The notes: generated by a model not told the origin, from the letters alone. A DNA stretch of 25,226 nucleotides from JAGOEF01 sp964511665 (GCA_964511665.1 CAZEHA010000051.1:1-25226), one strand, 5' to 3'. Positions 15,437-24,651 are shown, counted from the stretch's first letter. Made by a program: numbers and translations.

Positions 15437-16777
15437 CTATGCAAACTGCTTGCAAATAGTACTTACCTTAGCAACAATTTCATCGAGTTTCTCCGATGAA
15501 CTTGCTTCTGCAATAAAACGCAAATAGGGTTCGGTGTTCGAAGGCCTAATATTGAACCAGAAATTGTTATAGTCGAGACGATAGCCATCGAAATCGTAGA
15601 ATGCTACCGGAGTTTCATGTTGATAGAAAAAATCTTTTACGGCATCCATGGCTTCTTGTTTGCGTTCGATAGTAAAATTAATTTCTCCTGACGATTTGTA
15701 CACAGAAATGTTGCTGATGGCCTGCGAAAAACTGACACCCTTTTTATGCATGTCAGAAAAAACCTGTAATACCAGCAGACAAGCCAATAAACCGGAGTCG
15801 CTGTAATAGAAATCGCGGAAATAATAATGGCCGGCCAGTTCGCCGCCTAACACTGCATCGAGTTCTTTCAGCTTACGCGAGGCAAATGCCCTGCCAACGC
15901 GCCATGTAGCCATCGAAAAGCCTAGAGGCTTAAGATATTCGCCAACAGCTTTACTTGTGCGTATGTCTTGTACAACAATGCCCGTAGTGCCCTTTTGTGC
16001 GAAATAATGTCCCAATAGAGCTATTATTAAATCGGGTGAAACAAAATTTGCATTTTCGTCAATAAACATCACTCGGTCGGCATCGCCGTCGAAAATAATC
16101 CCCAAATCGGCCTTGTGTTCATACACAGCCTGTTTCAATTGCTGTAAATTGTGCTGTTCGAGAGGATTGGGTTCATGGCCCGGAAAGTTCCCGTCGATAT
16201 CTGCATTCAGATACCGGTGGTTTGTGCCCAACAATTCTTTAGCAAAGAGAGCGGCCATGCCATTCGACAGATCGATACAGAGTTTTACACCTGAGTAATC
16301 GCCCACATAGGTTTTTAGAAAACTCAGGTACGAGTCAGCATAGGGGTGGGCTATAATTGCACCCCGTTTGTGCTGCACCCTTATCGGCTCTTCTTTTATC
16401 CATTTTTCAATAAGGTTTAGTCCGTTATCGTAACCCACCGGCATGGCTCCTGTGGTAGAAACCTTCATGCCGTTGTGGTCGGCCTTATTGTGTGATGCGG
16501 TAATCTGAACCGAGGCATCGAAACCAAAATGCGCCGTTCCGTAATAAACCATAGGAGTAGAGCACATTCCTGCATCGTACACGTCGGCTCCGGCATCGCA
16601 AATACCCAGCGCCAGCATCTCGAAAATTTCGTCGGAGCTGAGGCGTGCGTCGCGACCCACAAGAATTTTCTTTGTTTGAAACAGACGCGGTAAAAAGTAT
16701 CCTATTTTATAAGCATCTTGGCTATTGAAGTCTTTGTTATACACGCCCCTGATGTCGTATGCTTTAAATGCTTTCAT
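15437..16777 (-). CDS. Phosphomannomutase/phosphoglucomutase
   Basis: 446 residues, full length for the bacterial PMM/PGM branch of the alpha-D-phosphohexomutases. It interconverts hexose 6- and 1-phosphates for nucleotide-sugar and cell-surface polysaccharide synthesis. All four active-site elements are intact: the phosphoserine loop TASHNK (Ser95), the metal loop DGDADR (230-235), the sugar-recognition loop GGELAGH (311-317) and the phosphate-binding loop RPSNTEPYLR (411-420). The N-terminus AYDIRG is typical. The start codon lies inside the end of the HD-domain gene (14-nt overlap), so it is the last gene of an operon with the aminotransferase and HD genes. Specificity for mannose versus glucose cannot be decided from sequence. 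Confidence 0.93.
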   Translation of the reverse strand: MKAFKAYDIRGVYNKDFNSQDAYKIGYFLPRLFQTKKILVGRDARLSSDEIFEMLALGICDAGADVYDAGMCSTPMVYYGTAHFGFDASVQITASHNKADHNGMKVSTTGAMPVGYDNGLNLIEKWIKEEPIRVQHKRGAIIAHPYADSYLSFLKTYVGDYSGVKLCIDLSNGMAALFAKELLGTNHRYLNADIDGNFPGHEPNPLEQHNLQQLKQAVYEHKADLGIIFDGDADRVMFIDENANFVSPDLIIALLGHYFAQKGTTGIVVQDIRTSKAVGEYLKPLGFSMATWRVGRAFASRKLKELDAVLGGELAGHYYFRDFYYSDSGLLACLLVLQVFSDMHKKGVSFSQAISNISVYKSSGEINFTIERKQEAMDAVKDFFYQHETPVAFYDFDGYRLDYNNFWFNIRPSNTEPYLRFIAEASSSEKLDEIVAKVSTICKQFA

Positions 16778-17570
16778 GAAAATTCGATTTTTTAAGGTAT
16801 TGTTGAATTATGCCCGAAATTTCGTTTTGTAAACTTTTGTTGTCAATTGAATTGATTATGCTTGTGAGGTATTGTTTTTCAATAATAGATGTTAATGTGC
16901 ACCGAAAATTGATGTCGAAAATCCAGCTGAGCTGAAGAATCTTAAAATCATCGATGGTTTGCATATCGGTTTTTTTTATCACCTTGCCTTTTCTGAAGTT
17001 ATCTAAAACAAGCGCACTAATTTGCGGCACGCTGCTAAGGCCAAGTTCCAGTTCAGGATTGCGTTCTCCGGGCTGTTGATAATAATCGGCAACTATTTGG
17101 TATATGTCGGTTTTGTCGGCATCGCGAGTAATGTTGCAATACATTAGGGTAATGTCATCAATTCCCGGGTCAATTTGCAGGAGGCCGTGGTTTCTCACAG
17201 CTGTAATGATAATTTGGGTTTCCTCTTTCGAAAAAGAGCGTAAAACATTCAATTCTCGAAGCACTTCAACACCCAGGTCGCCGTGATATACTTCGCTTGT
17301 ATCTACAAAACTGCGATATAATGCATATTGTTTGAACCGACCTGCGTCGTGAACCAATCCGCAGCAATAGGCCAATTCTTCTTCATAGGGGTTGAGATTT
17401 AGAAGCCGGGCAATCTCACGGGCCAGGTCGGCAACCCGCAAACTATGAAATAACTTTAAATCGATATTAGCGTCGATGTGGCTGTCGCCGGTGTAATACC
17501 CGCGGGCATACTCATTGAGCCAGAAGTACAGTTGTTTACTTCTGTGGCGAATGTCGGTACTTGTAATCAT
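16764..17570 (-). CDS. HD-domain metal-dependent phosphohydrolase
   Basis: 268 residues. The HD signature is complete: His42 (LFHSLRVADLA), His74-Asp75 (GLVHDAGRFKQY) and Asp150 (ITRDADKTD). His96 (VYHGD) and His128 (VRNHG) could hold a second metal. The C-terminal 100 residues are helical and family-specific. Members hydrolyse nucleotides or phosphate esters; the substrate here is unknown. The ATG directly follows the TAA of the aminotransferase gene with no gap, and the 3' end overlaps the phosphohexomutase gene by 14 nt, so the three are translationally packed. Confidence 0.88.
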   Translation of the reverse strand: MITSTDIRHRSKQLYFWLNEYARGYYTGDSHIDANIDLKLFHSLRVADLAREIARLLNLNPYEEELAYCCGLVHDAGRFKQYALYRSFVDTSEVYHGDLGVEVLRELNVLRSFSKEETQIIITAVRNHGLLQIDPGIDDITLMYCNITRDADKTDIYQIVADYYQQPGERNPELELGLSSVPQISALVLDNFRKGKVIKKTDMQTIDDFKILQLSWIFDINFRCTLTSIIEKQYLTSIINSIDNKSLQNEISGIIQQYLKKSNFHESI

Positions 17571-18899
17571 TTATTGTTTCACCACTTCTGTTTGTGCCAT
17601 TACGAACATGTTGAGTCTGCGCTCAAGCTCAGGCATCATATCTAGTTTTATTTGCGATACGCAGGCTCTTAGTGCATGAATGTGCTCGCTGCCTGTGTTG
17701 GCCAATGTAATGGCCGAGATTCCTGCTGCCAGCAGCTCTTTTAGCAACTCGTGGCCACTAAGACCCGGATATTGCACCGTAAAATAAAAACCGTCGGCCA
17801 GTTCCTGGTCTAAATCTTTGTCGTAAACAATGGTAAATCCGGCATCAAGAAACATTTTTTTCATGATACGCGCTCTTTCGCCATACTCGCTCACTTCTTT
17901 CACGAAATCGAAACGGCCTTCGTTAGCTGCCTTAAACATGGCTGCCAGGGCATATTGTGCCGAATGCGAAACTCCCGAACTTAGCGAATAGATAATGCGC
18001 AGCACAAATGTGTAGCCGTATTTATCGGTGCCAAAGCGTTGTTGCAGCAGCGGATAAGAGGCGTTGAAAATAGAGTCGGATATGCATACAACTCCCAGTC
18101 GCTGGCCTGCATAGCTAAAGGCTTTAGAACTGGAAATCAGTAGTACATATTTGTCGGTATAGTTAGCAACGCTAAGCTGGTAGGGCGGTTTTCCCGGTTT
18201 CGACATGTCGCGCCTAAAGTCCATGGCAAAGTATGCCAAATCTTCTACAGCAATAACATCGTATTGGTTACAAAGTTCTCCAATAATTTGCAATTCTTCT
18301 TCGGTAAAACAAAACCAAGCCGGATTGTTTGGGTTAGAATATATTACCGAATGAATATTACCTTTTTCGAAATACGATTTTAGTTTATCGCGAAGTTTAT
18401 CGCCACGATAGTTGTACACATCGAAGCTTTCGAACTTTTGACCCAGCACCCTGAATTGCTGCTTTTGCACAGGAAACCCCGGATCGATAAAGAGGGCAGT
18501 GTCTTTGCCATGATGCAAAAATGCATTAATGAGAAACACTGCATATCCACCCTGCATGCTGCCAACCGTAGGCACACAAGAAGTGGGAGAGATGTCGATA
18601 TTCATAAAGTTTTTAACGAAGCGTGAGGTTTCCAGTTTTAGCTCTTTAACACCGTCAACCATAGGATATTGCGAAGCAACTCCTCTTCTTAGGGCATCAA
18701 TTTCGGCCTGGGTGCCAATTTCCGATGGCGCCAAACCCGGAACTCCCATTTCCATTCGCATAAATGCTTCTCCACTCGCCTCCTGAATTTGATTTACCAA
18801 ACCCACTATTTCGCGGATGGTTGCCCTCCCAAGGTCGTTAAGACCAAAGCCTTTTATCTTTTCTTCGATAAGCTGTCGGTTCACTAATGTTTTCATCAT
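17571..18899 (-). CDS. PLP-dependent aminotransferase, class I/II
   Basis: 442 residues with fold-type I landmarks: SNPNNPAW (188-195, the Asn contacting PLP O3'), EDLAYFAMDFR (219-229, Asp and Tyr around the pyridine ring), and the Schiff-base lysine in SSSKAFSYAGQR (Lys259) with the following Arg for phosphate. The N-terminal 60 residues (EIVGLVNQIQE, MRMEMGVPGLAPS) fit a class I aminotransferase of Bacteroidota type. The amino donor and acceptor cannot be told from sequence. Two adjacent ATGs (18899, 18896) are possible starts. First gene of the aminotransferase-HD-phosphohexomutase unit, with a strong promoter match 22 nt upstream. Confidence 0.88.
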   Translation of the reverse strand: MMKTLVNRQLIEEKIKGFGLNDLGRATIREIVGLVNQIQEASGEAFMRMEMGVPGLAPSEIGTQAEIDALRRGVASQYPMVDGVKELKLETSRFVKNFMNIDISPTSCVPTVGSMQGGYAVFLINAFLHHGKDTALFIDPGFPVQKQQFRVLGQKFESFDVYNYRGDKLRDKLKSYFEKGNIHSVIYSNPNNPAWFCFTEEELQIIGELCNQYDVIAVEDLAYFAMDFRRDMSKPGKPPYQLSVANYTDKYVLLISSSKAFSYAGQRLGVVCISDSIFNASYPLLQQRFGTDKYGYTFVLRIIYSLSSGVSHSAQYALAAMFKAANEGRFDFVKEVSEYGERARIMKKMFLDAGFTIVYDKDLDQELADGFYFTVQYPGLSGHELLKELLAAGISAITLANTGSEHIHALRACVSQIKLDMMPELERRLNMFVMAQTEVVKQ

Positions 18900-18920
18900 T
18901 TGTTGAATCTTTGGTTTTCA

Positions 18921-18952
18921 CAAACTTACCGAAAAGCATTTAGAATATCAAA
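18921..18952 (-). promoter_or_regulatory. Promoter of the aminotransferase operon
   Basis: On the minus strand TTTG (18952-18949), a 20-nt spacer, then TAAGTTTG (18928-18921): an exact match to the Bacteroidota housekeeping promoter in both elements and spacing. Transcription would start near 18914, about 15 nt before the ATG at 18899. Confidence 0.6.
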
Positions 18953-18955
18953 GCT

Positions 18956-18991
18956 TTGATGTGTAAAATACCTGAAGTTTTACAACATCAA
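18956..18991 (-). terminator. Hairpin after hisS, probable terminator
   Basis: TTGATGTGTAAAA (18956-18968) pairs with TTTTACAACATCAA (18978-18991) with one bulged A and a 9-nt loop. It lies 24 nt downstream of the hisS stop and immediately upstream of the next promoter. No T-run follows on the minus strand, although TTTTG follows on the plus strand. Confidence 0.45.
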
Positions 18992-19014
18992 TTTTGTAAT
19001 CAGCAGAACTGCAA

Positions 19015-20382
19015 CTACATACGACATTTTAGGAAGTCAATAAGTTCTAATTTTGGAATATTTTCTTGCAAGCCTGTAGTCAAATTCTTCAAGCTGACTA
19101 TTCCGTTGGCAATTTCGTCTTCACCCATCAGGGCAACAATTTCAATTTGATTTTGCACGGCATATTGCAGCTGTTTTTTCATTTTAGCCAAATCGGGATA
19201 CAGCATGGCCGAAATACCGGCACCGCGCAATTCATTTATCAGGCTTATAGCAGCAATACTTTCGGTTTTTCCAAAATTAACAAACATAATTTCGACATTT
19301 TTTCCAATGTTTTCGGGAAATAAATTCCATTGACACATGAGGTCGAAAATACGGTCGGCGCCAAACGAAATACCCACGCCCGAAACTCCCTGCAGGCCAA
19401 ATACGCCTGTGAGGTTGTCGTAACGGCCGCCTCCACAAATGCTTCCCATGTTGGCCTTGTTGGCTTTTACTTCGAAAATGGCCCCGGTGTAATAACCAAG
19501 TCCACGAGCCAGTGAAGTGTCGAGAACAATCTTACAATTAGTTATATTACCTTCGGCATATTCAAGTAATTCTTTAATTTCGGAAATACCTTGTCTGCCT
19601 ATTTCGCTATACTGCAAATGCACTTCGAGTTCTTTGATTTTATCGTTGTTAGGTTTCAATTCCAACAATTCGAAAAGAGTGTCGGTGGTATTCAACGATA
19701 AGCCCAATTTGATTAATTCGCTTTGCACTACTTCGCGTCCTGCTTTATCGAGTTTGTCGATGGCGGTGGTAATGGCCATAAAGCTTTCGGCACAGCCAAG
19801 CAATTCGGTAATACCCATCAACAGTTTACGATTGTTAATGTGCACAGTAGTAGGTATATTGAGTGCGGTAAATACCTCGTTGATGAGTTGCAATATCTCG
19901 AATTCGTTAAAAAGTGAGTCGGAGCCAATAACATCGGCATCGCACTGATAAAACTCGCGGTAACGGCCTTTTTGTGGTCGGTCGGCGCGCCACACAGGTT
20001 GTATCTGAAAGCGTTTAAAAGGAAATGTTAATTCGTGTTGATGCTGTGCCACAAAACGAGCAAAGGGAACAGTGAGGTCGTATCTCAAGCCTTTTTCGGT
20101 GATTTGCGAAGACAGTGCCTGACTATTTCCATTGCCAAGAAGGCTTTTATCGACATTGCTTAAAAAATCACCGGAATTTAAAATGCGAAACAAAAGCTTA
20201 TCGCCCTCGTCGCCATATTTTCCAAGCAAAGTGCTCAGGTTTTCCATGGCCGGTGTTTCGATGGCGCTAAAGCCGTGCAGCTCGAAAACCTGCTTAATGG
20301 TATCGAAAATGTAATTACGTCGCGCTGTTTCTAAGGGGTTGAAGTCGCGTGTGCCTTTGGGTATCGAAGGTTTTGTACTCAT
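19015..20382 (-). CDS. hisS: Histidyl-tRNA synthetase
   Basis: 455 residues, a class II aminoacyl-tRNA synthetase that charges tRNA-His in the cytoplasm. The N-terminal KPSIPKGTRDF is characteristic. Motif 2 is seen in QPVWRADRPQKGRYREFYQC, the histidine-specific motifs in ARGLGYYTGAIFEV, and motif 3 in GVGISFGADRIFDLM. An anticodon-binding domain occupies about the last 95 residues (VEIMFVNFGKTESIAAISLI onward). It begins 12 nt after the ychF stop on the same strand, so the two are probably co-transcribed. Nothing is missing from the catalytic core. Confidence 0.96.
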   Translation of the reverse strand: MSTKPSIPKGTRDFNPLETARRNYIFDTIKQVFELHGFSAIETPAMENLSTLLGKYGDEGDKLLFRILNSGDFLSNVDKSLLGNGNSQALSSQITEKGLRYDLTVPFARFVAQHQHELTFPFKRFQIQPVWRADRPQKGRYREFYQCDADVIGSDSLFNEFEILQLINEVFTALNIPTTVHINNRKLLMGITELLGCAESFMAITTAIDKLDKAGREVVQSELIKLGLSLNTTDTLFELLELKPNNDKIKELEVHLQYSEIGRQGISEIKELLEYAEGNITNCKIVLDTSLARGLGYYTGAIFEVKANKANMGSICGGGRYDNLTGVFGLQGVSGVGISFGADRIFDLMCQWNLFPENIGKNVEIMFVNFGKTESIAAISLINELRGAGISAMLYPDLAKMKKQLQYAVQNQIEIVALMGEDEIANGIVSLKNLTTGLQENIPKLELIDFLKCRM

Positions 20383-20394
20383 ACGATTATTATC

Positions 20395-21492
20395 TTAAAC
20401 ATTAAAACGTATATGCATAATGTCGCCATCACACACAATGTAGTTTTTCCCTTCGACCCTGAACTTACCGGCATCTTTTACTGCTTGTTCCGATTTGTAG
20501 GCCACAAAGTCGTCGTATTTCATCACTTCGGCTCTGATAAAGCCGCGTTGCAGGTCGCTGTGTATTACTCCTGCAGCCTCGGGCGCAAGCATGCCCTTTT
20601 TAATGGTCCATGCTTTTATCTCTTTAGGGCCAACCGTGAAAAACGACATCAGGTTTAGCATTTCGTAAGCAGCTCTGATTAGTTTGTGCACGCCGGGTTC
20701 ATTCAAACCATAATCCTGCAAAAACTCCATGCGTTCTTCTATGCTTTCGAGATCGGCAATTTCGGCTTCGAGACGCGCTGCAATAATTAATACTGTAGCA
20801 TTGGTTCCTTCAAGTGCCTGAATAACTGCATCGGAATATTTGTTTCCGGAAACAGCCGATGCTTCGTCAACATTACATACATACATTACCGGCTTGGCCG
20901 TAAGCAGCGATAAATCGGCAACCACCTTGCGATCATCGTCGCTTAGCGGCACTGTGCGTGCATTTTCGAGGTTTTCGAGGTGCGTTTTATAGGTTTTAAG
21001 TATTTCGAGGGCATGCTTCGCTTCTTTGTCGCCAATTTTTGCAATCTTCTCCATGCGCAGCATTTTCTTCTCTACCGACTCCAAATCTTTTATCTGAAGC
21101 TCGATGTCGATTGTTTCCATGTCGCGAACCGGATTCACCGAGCCATCGATGTGAGGCAGCATTTCGTCGTCGAAGCAGCGTAGCACATGTATCAGTGCAT
21201 CGGCATTTCTGATATCAGCCAAAAACTGATTGCCTACGCCTTCTCCCTTGCTCGATCCACGTGTAAGCCCCGGGATATCGACTATGTCAACACTGGCGCT
21301 AACCAGTTTATCGGTTTTTTGAAAGCGTTCAAGCTCTTTGAGGCGGGCATCGGGCACGTGTATCATACCAATGTTCGACTTGTTGGTAGCAAAGGCAAAG
21401 CCTGTGGTTTCGGCTTTATTGTTCGACATTGAATTGAACAGTGTGGTTTTTCCACAATTGGCAATTCCTATAATTCCGCAATGTAATCCCAT
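20395..21492 (-). CDS. ychF: YchF/Ola1-family P-loop ATPase
   Basis: 365 residues, close to E. coli YchF (363). An Obg-related P-loop protein that prefers ATP and binds ribosomes, linked to stress responses. Seen: P-loop GIANCGKTT (9-17), DIPGLTRGSSKGEGVGNQFL (switch II region), a helical coiled-coil domain (about 120-205), the degenerate G4 motif CNVDEA in place of NKxD (the reason YchF binds ATP), and the C-terminal TGS-like domain with FFTVGPKEIKAWTI and VCDGDIMHIRFNV. The P-loop and the following FAFATNKSNIGM differ from the usual GLPNVGKST and FPFCTIEPNVG of most bacterial YchF, so this is a divergent branch. Confidence 0.93.
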   Translation of the reverse strand: MGLHCGIIGIANCGKTTLFNSMSNNKAETTGFAFATNKSNIGMIHVPDARLKELERFQKTDKLVSASVDIVDIPGLTRGSSKGEGVGNQFLADIRNADALIHVLRCFDDEMLPHIDGSVNPVRDMETIDIELQIKDLESVEKKMLRMEKIAKIGDKEAKHALEILKTYKTHLENLENARTVPLSDDDRKVVADLSLLTAKPVMYVCNVDEASAVSGNKYSDAVIQALEGTNATVLIIAARLEAEIADLESIEERMEFLQDYGLNEPGVHKLIRAAYEMLNLMSFFTVGPKEIKAWTIKKGMLAPEAAGVIHSDLQRGFIRAEVMKYDDFVAYKSEQAVKDAGKFRVEGKNYIVCDGDIMHIRFNV

Positions 21493-21647
21493 AATTCAGC
21501 AAACCAAAATGTAAATATTACGTCAAAGTATTGTGACAAAAATATAGCTAAAAGCCGAATGAGCCAAAATATATTTCTTAGTGTGTTTTAAACATGATTA
21601 AGTTGGTAATTTTGAAAGCACCGAGTCGAAAAAATGAAACGATGTTA

Positions 21648-21655
21648 TATATTTG
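21648..21655 (+). promoter_or_regulatory. Candidate -7 element for the lipoprotein at 21680
   Basis: TATATTTG is an exact match to TAnnTTTG. It lies 25 nt before the chosen start codon. No clear TTTG is found at -33 spacing, so support is partial. Confidence 0.4.
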
Positions 21656-21679
21656 TTGCAAAATGTTAAAAGAACAGCA

Positions 21680-22561
21680 ATGAAACAACACATAAGCATA
21701 ATCACACTGTTTACACTGGCGGCAGGCTTTCTGATTTCGTGCGGAACCGGTGGAAACAATACACAATCGCGCCCCATAATGACGGCTATGATTAATTCGG
21801 TGAACTGGCGCAGTGCCGACCCGCATGCTCGTATTTCGGACAACAGTATTGTTATTTACGGTACCTCGGCCAATGGTCAAACCATCCAAATCCGGATTTT
21901 TGCGGGAGAATCGGGCGATTATTCGTTGAACCAGCAAAACAGACACGAAGGTAAGTTTGTTCCTAATATGAGTGATGCTGTAATAGCTTATAGCACAAGT
22001 TCGAGCAATTTGGGTACGGGGCAGGTGTTTGTGAGTGCCATAAACGAAGAATCGAGAACCATCAGCGGCACTTTTAGTTTTAAAGCCTATCGCTCTACCG
22101 ACGGCTCGTTTAAATCAATAAGCGATGGGCGTTTTAGCAATGTTCCCTACAAATTCATCAACACTATCGACACCACCTTGTTCGACAATATCATGTTAGC
22201 CAATGTTGATGGTGAATCGTGGTCACCCAATCAGGTTTCGGCTGTAATGAACGATACGGCTATAATTATAACGGGAACTCTATCGGCCGAGTGGGAAAGT
22301 TTGCGCTTGATTATACCTAGAAACACAGGTGCCGGAGTGCAATTTATTGGTTCCGAAGGTCCTATATACAGTAGCTTTCAGCAGGGATTCTACACCTATT
22401 GGGCCACGGCAGGTTCAATGACAATAAGCGAACACGATCAGCAACAACAAATAATTAAAGGCACTTTCTTCTACAACTTTGTGAACAATGGAGGTGTAAC
22501 CATTAGTGTTAACGGAGGTCAGTTTGAGGCTATGTATATCGATCAGACCACCGAAGAATAA
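21680..22561 (+). CDS. Lipoprotein with two tandem beta-sandwich-like domains
   Basis: 293 residues from the ATG at 21680, the start that places the signal peptide correctly (MKQHISIITLFTLAAGFLIS, then Cys21 in a good LISC lipobox). An upstream ATG at 21653 adds nine non-signal residues and lies next to the candidate promoter. The mature protein is an internal duplication. Domain 1 (about 33-165) has TAMINSVNWRS, IVIYGTSANGQTIQIRIF, SGDYSL, ISGTFSF and DGRFSNV. Domain 2 (about 178-290) has LANVDGESWSP, IIITGTLSAEWESLRLII, GSMTISEHDQQQ, IKGTFFYNF and NGGQFEAM. The pattern matches DUF6252-type Bacteroidota lipoproteins as I remember them. Function unknown. Monocistronic by position. Confidence 0.8.
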   Translation: MKQHISIITLFTLAAGFLISCGTGGNNTQSRPIMTAMINSVNWRSADPHARISDNSIVIYGTSANGQTIQIRIFAGESGDYSLNQQNRHEGKFVPNMSDAVIAYSTSSSNLGTGQVFVSAINEESRTISGTFSFKAYRSTDGSFKSISDGRFSNVPYKFINTIDTTLFDNIMLANVDGESWSPNQVSAVMNDTAIIITGTLSAEWESLRLIIPRNTGAGVQFIGSEGPIYSSFQQGFYTYWATAGSMTISEHDQQQQIIKGTFFYNFVNNGGVTISVNGGQFEAMYIDQTTEE

Positions 22562-22646
22562 TCTTTTGTTATTAACCGTTTTTGCAAAGGCAAACAAAGT
22601 TGTTGTTTTGCTTGTTGAATTTACGATTGCACAATGCAAGTTACGA

Positions 22647-22678
22647 ATTGAGTTTGTGGTTCAAATTCATTATGTTTG
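22647..22678 (+). promoter_or_regulatory. Candidate lipA promoter
   Basis: ATTG (22647-22650), a 20-nt spacer, then TATGTTTG (22671-22678), an exact TAnnTTTG. Transcription would start near 22685, downstream of the alternative ATG at 22672, which favours the lipA start at 22696. Confidence 0.45.
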
Positions 22679-22695
22679 CCAATAATTTTAACGAA

Positions 22696-23568
22696 ATGGA
22701 GACAATAAGAAAACCGGCTTGGTTGCATAAAAAGATGGATTTTGAAGGCATAGCCGAACTTACTGCAATGTTACGAAGCCTTAAGCTGCATACGGTATGC
22801 GAAGGTGCCCGGTGTCCTAATATCAGCGAATGCTTTAAACGCAAAACAGCCACATTTATGATATTGGGCGATGTGTGCACACGCAATTGCTCTTTCTGCG
22901 CAATACCCCAAAGTGTGCCTCAAACTGTCGATGACCAAGAACCCGAACATGTTGCCGAAGCAGCATTTGCACTTGGTTTGCGCCATGTGGTAGTTACTTC
23001 GGTTACCCGCGACGACCTCGGCGATGGAGGAGCTCAACAATTTGCCCTCACCATACAGGAACTGCGCAAACGCTTGCCCCAAGCTACTATCGAAGTGCTG
23101 ATACCCGATTTTAAAGGAAAAACCCAAGCAATAGATATTGTAATACAAGCACACCCCGACATCATTAACCATAATATGGAAACGGTTCCATCGGTTTTTA
23201 ACAGGGTGCGCCCCATGGGAAACTACACTGTTTCGCTTGATGTGCTGCGCTACGTAAAAGAAAACGCATCAAGCATTATCACCAAGTCGGGCATTATGGT
23301 TGGGCTGGGTGAGACCCCCGATGAAGTGGAACAGGTGATGAACGATATGCGCAGCGTTGATTGTGATGTGATGACAATAGGCCAATATTTGCCGCCCAGC
23401 AGTAAACATGCATTGTTGAAGGAGTATGTAAGCGAAGAACAATTTGCCAAATACAAAACAATTGCTTTGAATAAAGGCTTTGTTTATGTTGCTTCATCGC
23501 CCTATGTAAGAAGCAGTTACAACGCCTCTGAAGATATGGATTTGATACAAAAAAAACTAAGACCATGA
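22696..23568 (+). CDS. lipA: Lipoyl synthase
   Basis: 290 residues from the ATG at 22696 (METIRKPAWLHKK). A radical-SAM enzyme that inserts two sulfurs into octanoyl groups on E2 and GcvH proteins. The auxiliary cluster motif CEGARCPNISEC (C-X4-C-X5-C) and the radical-SAM motif CTRNCSFC (C-X3-C-X2-C) are intact. The C-terminal RSSYNASE supplies the conserved Arg-Ser-Ser-Tyr whose serine ligates the auxiliary cluster. Further upstream starts (22672 ATG, 22582 TTG) add unconserved sequence and conflict with the promoter match. It overlaps the ligase gene by 4 nt (ATGA), so the two form an operon. Confidence 0.95.
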   Translation: METIRKPAWLHKKMDFEGIAELTAMLRSLKLHTVCEGARCPNISECFKRKTATFMILGDVCTRNCSFCAIPQSVPQTVDDQEPEHVAEAAFALGLRHVVVTSVTRDDLGDGGAQQFALTIQELRKRLPQATIEVLIPDFKGKTQAIDIVIQAHPDIINHNMETVPSVFNRVRPMGNYTVSLDVLRYVKENASSIITKSGIMVGLGETPDEVEQVMNDMRSVDCDVMTIGQYLPPSSKHALLKEYVSEEQFAKYKTIALNKGFVYVASSPYVRSSYNASEDMDLIQKKLRP

Positions 23569-24545
23569 AAACAATTATCAACAATAGTCTCGATGCATCG
23601 TTTTGGTTTGCACTCGAAGAATATGTGATGAAAACCGAAAAATTTTGCGATGAATATTTTTTATTCTGGAATACAGTTCCTACGTTAATGATTGGGCGTT
23701 TTCAAAACACACTGCAGGAAATTAATGCCGACTTTGTAAGAAATAACAACATGCAGGTGATACGTAGAAACAGTGGTGGAGGTACTATTTATACCGATCC
23801 TGCTACCTGGCAGTTTAGCTTTATAACATGGAAACAACAGGGTGAAGCCAAAGACTTTAAAGAATTTACCAAACCGGTAATAGAAGCCTTGCAGCAGTTG
23901 GGCGTGCCTGCCGAGTTTAACAACAGAAACGACATACTGGCCGGCGGTAAAAAATTTTCGGGTAATGCACAGTTCAGCATGAAAGACCGCTTCCTGCATC
24001 ACGGTTCTATTCTGTTCGACACCAATCTCGATAATTTAGTGCTGGCATTGCATGTTGACGACGAAAAGTTTATTTCGAAAGGCATAAAATCGGTACGCGA
24101 AAGGGTTACCAACATTAAGCCTTTTGTGCACAACGCTACAATGAGCAGTGTCGATTTCAGCCTAAAAATGCGAGAACTGCTTGCCGCCGATTTCGAAGAA
24201 GAAATTCTTGATGAGCACGATGTATTGGAAATTGAAAAAATCAGAGTGTCAAAATTTCAATCATGGGATTGGAACTATGGTCATTCGCCCGAGTATAATC
24301 TTAAAAAATGGCATCGATTCGAAGGCGGAAAAGTAGAAGTGCAACTGATGGTGAAGCATGGAGTAATATCGCATTGCAATATTCAGGGCGATTTCTTTTC
24401 GCATAGCGATATGCAAATGCTCTGCGATGCCTTTGCCGGATGCCGTCACACTCCCGAAGATGTAAACAGGGTGCTGCTGCATTCGTTTCACGAGGGCAGT
24501 ATTTATAAGGTAAGCCGTGAAGAACTGGCCGGTTTGTTTTTTTAA
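23565..24545 (+). CDS. lplA: Lipoate-protein ligase, LplA type
   Basis: 326 residues. It activates free lipoate with ATP and attaches it to lipoyl domains in the cytoplasm. The adenylate-binding motif RRNSGGGTIYTD (about 66-77), NRNDILAGGKKFSGNAQ (with the catalytic lysine in KKFSGNA) and HHGSILFDTNLDNL are present, followed by SVRERVTNIKP and a C-terminal accessory domain of about 90 residues ending FF. This is the two-domain LplA layout rather than LipB octanoyltransferase. Co-transcribed with lipA (4-nt overlap), so synthesis and salvage of the same cofactor are linked. It may also use octanoate to feed LipA; this is inferred from the pairing. Confidence 0.92.
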   Translation: MKTIINNSLDASFWFALEEYVMKTEKFCDEYFLFWNTVPTLMIGRFQNTLQEINADFVRNNNMQVIRRNSGGGTIYTDPATWQFSFITWKQQGEAKDFKEFTKPVIEALQQLGVPAEFNNRNDILAGGKKFSGNAQFSMKDRFLHHGSILFDTNLDNLVLALHVDDEKFISKGIKSVRERVTNIKPFVHNATMSSVDFSLKMRELLAADFEEEILDEHDVLEIEKIRVSKFQSWDWNYGHSPEYNLKKWHRFEGGKVEVQLMVKHGVISHCNIQGDFFSHSDMQMLCDAFAGCRHTPEDVNRVLLHSFHEGSIYKVSREELAGLFF

Positions 24546-24635
24546 TTGTTGTGGTGCTAAAATAAGCCGGTTCTTGCTGAAAATGCAGGCATTGATTCGA
24601 CAACTAAACCACCAATTCATCGCCTGTTTAACCAG

Positions 24636-24651
24636 ACGCGATGAATCGCGT
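24636..24651. repeat. Palindrome ACGCGAT-GA-ATCGCGT
   Basis: A perfect 7-bp inverted repeat around two bases, 90 nt after lplA. It resembles the widely dispersed GACGCGATTAATCGCGTC-type intergenic repeats I remember from several phyla. The gene-free stretch 24546-25002 contains this and three further palindromic elements. Confidence 0.6.

Noticed and set aside
22590..22611. Possible terminator after the two-domain lipoprotein
   Set aside because: The stem is short and bulged, with no clear T-run; not strong enough to list.
22582..22695. Longer lipA reading frame starting at TTG 22582 or ATG 22672
   Set aside because: The extra residues are not conserved in LipA, and a good promoter (-7 at 22671-22678) overlaps the 22672 start.
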